Origin: Lachnospiraceae bacterium
GTDB taxonomy: Bacteria > Bacillota_A > Clostridia > Lachnospirales > Lachnospiraceae
Length of the DNA stretch: 8,914 nucleotides
NCBI GenBank assembly: GCA_017437705.1
Contig: JAFRYJ010000247.1
Span: 1-8,914 of the forward strand
Reading direction: 5' to 3'
The notes beneath the pieces are model-generated. The model searched no databases, had not been told where the DNA came from, and saw nothing but the letters and a program-made list of their open reading frames with translations. Positions 6,412 to 8,914 of the stretch are shown here, one piece after another. The stretch's first letter is position 1; each line of letters starts with the position of its first letter. Made by a program: the position numbers and the translations under genes.

Positions 6412-7530
6412 TTAGTCCTCCGTTTCGGCTTCGCTTATGTTCTTAACGGCGACTATGAGGTACTCCGCCGGAGCACCGGTCTTTATATCGTATCCCCATC
6501 CTGCCAGGCCCGAAGTTACGATGACCTGGAAGTCATCTATCTTCTTATATCCGTATCTGAGCTCGTTGGATCCCATGGCCGTCATTATATAGCCCACAGG
6601 CCACATCTGCCCGCCGTGGGTATGGCCGGAAAGCAAAAGATCTACGCCTTCGTTTTTATCCTCATCAAAGCCCCTGGGCTGATGGTCCAGGAGTATTATA
6701 AGATCATCCTTATCCACGCTCTTCATAAGCTCGGAAAGCTCCGCCCTTATATAGCTCCTGTCGTTCCTGCCGATGAGGGTGACATCATCGCCCAGTTCAA
6801 CGCTTTCGTCCAGGAGTATCTTTATGCCCGCATCGGTGATGGCGCTCTCCAGCTGCTCATTCGTGAAATCCGGGACCGAATAATTACCCCTGTCGTGATT
6901 GCCGTATACGTAATAGACTCCGTACTTCGTCTTCGCCGTGCCCAGGATGCGGAACACCTCCCGCACCTCTTCCAGGGAAGATCTTTCGTCGACGATATCG
7001 CCTCCCAGAAGCAGTACGTCCGGCTTCTTTTCGTTGATCTCCGCAACTATCTCCGCGATCTTCTCCCCGTCGGTGGACACGGGATAATGAATATCCGAAA
7101 TAAGGGCTATACTCAGGTCTTCCGTCGTCTTCTCCGTATAAACGGTGTAGTCCGTCTCCACCACATGATGCATATTGATCTTGCCGTATATAAGTATGGC
7201 TGCAACAATGACGATAGGTATAAGGCCTATATGATAGATCTTTTCAAAGGTCCCGCCTTCCTTGATCCCACGGGTCTTCTTAATAATTATATATACCAGA
7301 TCCACTATAAGCGATACCACGATAAAGTGTATCACTATCATGGCGGGAAGGCTGAAGATATTTATGGAAAAATAGATTATGAGCAGTGATGCTCCCGCAG
7401 CCAGCGACAGTGTTATTGCCTTGCTCGCCCCCGTATAATATCTGAGCAGCCTGTTGAGGAATATCATAAGGTAAATGCCTTCGAGGGCTGCCAGGGAAAG
7501 CATCATAAGCACCATTGTATTGTAATTCAT
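6412..7530 (-). CDS. Membrane-anchored calcineurin-like metallophosphoesterase (YkuE/YaeI type)
   Basis: This 372-residue protein has a membrane N-terminus and a C-terminal phosphoesterase domain. The start at 7530 (MNYNTMVLMM) has GGAGG just upstream; an in-frame ATG 13 codons earlier lies in the hairpin region and lacks a site. Membrane segments are near 5-26, 38-58, 60-84 and 100-116. The catalytic domain then shows every dinuclear-metal motif: SDIH (145-148), GGDIVD (176-181), GNHD (210-213), LDHQP (281-285) and GHTHGGQ (302-308). The family hydrolyses phosphodiester or pyrophosphate bonds, and some members act on lipid-linked substrates, but the substrate here is unknown. The topology leaves open which side of the membrane the active site faces. 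It is the first gene of the ECF operon, 3 nt before the lipoprotein gene, so a role linked to the imported compound or to the envelope is inferred. Confidence 0.92.
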   Translation of the reverse strand: MNYNTMVLMMLSLAALEGIYLMIFLNRLLRYYTGASKAITLSLAAGASLLIIYFSINIFSLPAMIVIHFIVVSLIVDLVYIIIKKTRGIKEGGTFEKIYHIGLIPIVIVAAILIYGKINMHHVVETDYTVYTEKTTEDLSIALISDIHYPVSTDGEKIAEIVAEINEKKPDVLLLGGDIVDERSSLEEVREVFRILGTAKTKYGVYYVYGNHDRGNYSVPDFTNEQLESAITDAGIKILLDESVELGDDVTLIGRNDRSYIRAELSELMKSVDKDDLIILLDHQPRGFDEDKNEGVDLLLSGHTHGGQMWPVGYIMTAMGSNELRYGYKKIDDFQVIVTSGLAGWGYDIKTGAPAEYLIVAVKNISEAETED

Positions 7531-7556
7531 TATGCCTCCGGAATTTTGCGCACGAA

Positions 7557-7585
7557 AATACTGCCGCATGCTGTACGGCAGTATT
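7557..7585 (-). terminator. Hairpin/terminator after copA, overlapping the next transcription start
   Basis: A perfect 10-bp stem, aatactgccg (7557-7566) with its complement at 7576-7585, encloses a 9-nt loop. On the minus strand the stem ends in UAUU followed by UU, a modest U tract. It is the best candidate terminator for the copper ATPase gene, but lies about 60-90 nt past its stop codon and covers the +1 region of the next promoter. Confidence 0.55.
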
Positions 7586-7614
7586 AGTATACTATAATTA
7601 TCGTGTTTTTACAA
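7586..7614 (-). promoter_or_regulatory. Sigma-A-type promoter of the metallophosphoesterase-ECF operon
   Basis: On the minus strand -35 TTGTAA (7609-7614) and -10 TATACT (7586-7591) are 17 bp apart, with an AT-rich spacer. Transcription should begin near 7579, giving a leader of about 50 nt. That is far too short for a cobalamin or other large riboswitch. It is the only promoter I see for the five genes down to 2671. Confidence 0.7.
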
Positions 7615-7634
7615 AGTTAGACGTGAAAAACACG
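7602..7634. promoter_or_regulatory. Dyad over the -35 box, possible operator
   Basis: A perfect 9-bp inverted repeat, cgtgttttt (7602-7610) and aaaaacacg (7626-7634), is separated by 15 bp. It spans the -35 hexamer at 7609-7614, a position where a dimeric repressor could block the operon. It does not match the CopY operator core TACAnnTGTA. As RNA it lacks a U tract on the minus strand, so a terminator role is less likely. Confidence 0.4.
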
Positions 7635-7645
7635 CGTCTTTACGA

Positions 7646-7849
7646 TCAGCCTACGAAAACGTAATCCTGGTCCTCTACAGCCTTCTGAACTGCAGCCATA
7701 TCGGGCTCTGCAGAGCATACAAGCGTAACTGTTCCGCTTTCGTGATCAGCCTTTGCGCTCTCTACAAAATCAAGGGCTTCAACAGCCTTCTGTACTATCG
7801 CCTCGCAGTGCATGCACATCATACCGTCAACTCTGATAACTTTTTCCAT
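7646..7849 (-). CDS. Possible separate CopZ-like copper chaperone from an in-frame start inside copA
   Basis: Inside copA, ATG at 7849-7847 begins exactly at the HMA domain and is preceded by AAGGAGG (7858-7864) with 8-nt spacing, as good a ribosome binding site as any in the window. Initiation there would yield 67 residues, the usual size of a free CopZ, with the metal motif GMMCMHC (Cys 12 and 15). The reading frame continues unbroken from the ATPase, so the domain is also made as a fusion. Either an ancestral copA-copZ pair fused and the site is a relic, or both products are made. Production of the short form is inferred, not shown. Confidence 0.45.
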   Translation of the reverse strand: MEKVIRVDGMMCMHCEAIVQKAVEALDFVESAKADHESGTVTLVCSAEPDMAAVQKAVEDQDYVFVG

Positions 7850-8914
7850 TTTTACTTCCTCCTTAACAGGCTCTGTTATTTCTTTAGTCTCTTTATTATC
7901 AACGGGTACCTCGGCCGCCTTCCAGAGCTTTATCGCATTCAGTCTCAGTGCGTTGCTGACAACACAGAAGCTGGAAAGGCTCATGGCCGCTGCTCCGAAC
8001 ATGGGGTTCATGCTCCAGCCCAGCCAGTTGGTGAACACGCCTGCCGCCAGAGGTATACCGATAATATTATAAATGAACGCCCAGAAAAGATTCTGGTGAA
8101 TATTGGTGATGGTCTTCCGGCCGATCTTTATGGCGTTTGCCGCATCCACAAGGCTGCCCTTCATGAGCACCACGTCCGCAGCATCTATGGCAACATCGGT
8201 GCCTGCGCCGATGGCGATGCCCACGTCGGCTCTTGTGAGGGCGGGTGCAGCGTTGATGCCGTCGCCGATCATGACTGTCTTGCCCTGCTCTTTAAGCTTG
8301 CGGATCTCGGTCTCCTTCCCCTCGGGGAATACGCCGGCTATAACATCATCCACGCCGGCCGATGCTCCGATGGCCCTGGCCGTCTTCTCGTTGTCACCGG
8401 TGATCATTACGACCTTAAGGCCCATTTCATGCATGTGTTCTATCGCCCTGGCGCTGTCTTCCTTGATCGTATCTGCAACTGCGATGAGTCCCAGCAGCCT
8501 GTCCTCTTCCCTGAAGAAAAGAGGCGTCCTGCCCTGCTCCGCCAGCTCTTCGGCTTTTTTAAGGAAGCTTTCGTTGCCTTCGATCCCTTCGAATATAAGG
8601 CCCCTGTTGCCGGCCATTACCTGCCTGCCGTCGATAACGCCCCTGATGCCGTGGCCGGGAAGCGCTTCAAATCCCGTTACCTGCGTAAGGGCCGTTCCGA
8701 TCTCCTCCGCCCGGGCAACCACAGCCCTGGCCAGGGGATGCTCGCTCTCATTTTCAAGGGCGTAGGCTGCCTTCAAAAGCTGCTCCTCCGTAACGCCTTC
8801 GGCAGGAACGATATCCGTCACCTTTGTGATGCCGCTGGTGATGGTCCCGGTCTTGTCCAGCGCAACGATCTGCGCCCTGCCGGTCTCTTCCATGGAAGAT
8901 GCGGTCTTGAACAG
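7646..8914 (-). CDS. copA: Cu+-translocating P1B-type ATPase, C-terminal part with fused HMA domain (runs off right edge)
   Basis: The frame is open to the window edge and 422 residues are visible; the Met at 8893 is internal, since LFKTASS precedes it as in other CopA proteins. The product exports copper(I) across the membrane. The phosphorylated Asp is D20 (DKTGT), and the nucleotide-domain SEHP (57-60) and GHGIRG (87-92), with TGDN at 172-175, are present. The last two membrane helices carry the Cu+-site residues Y282-N283 and M311...S315 expected of P1B-1 pumps. The motif normally GDGINDAP reads GDGINAAP at 217-224, replacing a near-invariant Asp by Ala at 222. After a charged linker (about 335-355) comes a CopZ-like HMA domain with GMMCMHC, whose metal-binding Cys are 367 and 370. 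The N-terminal HMA, actuator domain and first helices lie beyond the edge. Identification as CopA is firm; activity is uncertain because of A222. Confidence 0.94.
   Translation of the reverse strand: MFKTASSMEETGRAQIVALDKTGTITSGITKVTDIVPAEGVTEEQLLKAAYALENESEHPLARAVVARAEEIGTALTQVTGFEALPGHGIRGVIDGRQVMAGNRGLIFEGIEGNESFLKKAEELAEQGRTPLFFREEDRLLGLIAVADTIKEDSARAIEHMHEMGLKVVMITGDNEKTARAIGASAGVDDVIAGVFPEGKETEIRKLKEQGKTVMIGDGINAAPALTRADVGIAIGAGTDVAIDAADVVLMKGSLVDAANAIKIGRKTITNIHQNLFWAFIYNIIGIPLAAGVFTNWLGWSMNPMFGAAAMSLSSFCVVSNALRLNAIKLWKAAEVPVDNKETKEITEPVKEEVKMEKVIRVDGMMCMHCEAIVQKAVEALDFVESAKADHESGTVTLVCSAEPDMAAVQKAVEDQDYVFVG
7858..7864 (-). promoter_or_regulatory. Internal ribosome binding site before the HMA domain
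   Basis: The minus strand reads AAGGAGG followed by AAGTAAAA and then ATG. It encodes part of the linker sequence KEEVK, so Lys/Glu codon use alone could generate it by chance. The full 7-base match to anti-Shine-Dalgarno, correct spacing and placement precisely at the domain boundary make chance less likely. Confidence 0.55.

Noticed and set aside
6616..7389. Long plus-strand open frame (257 codons) opposite the metallophosphoesterase gene
   Set aside because: It is antisense to a gene with all family motifs, and its translation shows no domain or signal; it reflects codon bias on the coding strand.
7557..7634. CopY-type copper operator near the end of copA
   Set aside because: No TACAnnTGTA match is seen, and copA's own promoter lies outside the window.
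7531..7645. Cobalamin riboswitch ahead of the ECF operon
   Set aside because: The whole gap is 115 nt and the predicted leader about 50 nt; a cobalamin riboswitch needs around 200 nt and its conserved core is not seen.
8103..8765. Long plus-strand open frame (220 codons) opposite copA
   Set aside because: It lies entirely antisense to a clearly coding ATPase, has a low-complexity Ser/Ala/Pro-rich translation and no convincing ribosome binding site.

Overview
This window looks like chromosomal DNA of an anaerobic Gram-positive bacterium of the class Clostridia, possibly Lachnospiraceae. That is inferred from four things: a PcsB/CwlO-like coiled-coil M23 hydrolase, a self-contained ECF transporter with a DUF4430 lipoprotein, a CopA ATPase carrying a C-terminal CopZ-like domain, and a secreted protein of a style common in gut Clostridia. 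Base composition is balanced by eye, AGG/AGA and ATA codons are common, and Shine-Dalgarno sites are strong. All genes lie on the minus strand, so transcription runs from high to low coordinates. I see no rRNA, tRNA, CRISPR array, transposase or phage gene.

Layout in the direction of transcription. (1) 8914-7646 is the C-terminal 422 residues of a Cu+ P-type ATPase, entering from beyond the right edge and ending in a fused heavy-metal-associated (HMA) domain. That domain has its own ribosome binding site and in-frame ATG, so the gene may make two products. (2) 7645-7531 is a compact control region: a hairpin/terminator, a sigma-A promoter and a 9-bp-arm dyad over its -35 box. (3) 7530-2671 is a tightly packed five-gene operon: membrane metallophosphoesterase, DUF4430 (transcobalamin-like) lipoprotein, EcfT, a fused double EcfA ATPase, and an S component. 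Gene junctions are a 3-nt gap and overlaps of 1, 28 and 34 nt. It encodes a complete dedicated ECF importer with a probable surface capture protein. Corrinoid/cobalamin is the leading substrate guess but is not proven, and there is no room for a cobalamin riboswitch. (4) 2560-1250 is a separately promoted secreted M23 peptidase with a long coiled coil and all catalytic residues. (5) 1249-937 is a 313-base non-coding stretch with a strong terminator, a diverged tandem copy of about 59 bp of it, a second hairpin, and a sigma-A promoter. (6) 936-1 is the N-terminal 312 residues of a secreted protein of unknown function that runs off the left edge.

The most interesting points are the possible internal start giving a free CopZ-like chaperone from copA, the loss of the near-invariant second Asp of the GDGxND motif in that ATPase (GDGINAAP), the metallophosphoesterase-lipoprotein-ECF operon with unassigned substrate, and the overlap of a terminator-like hairpin with the operon's transcription start.
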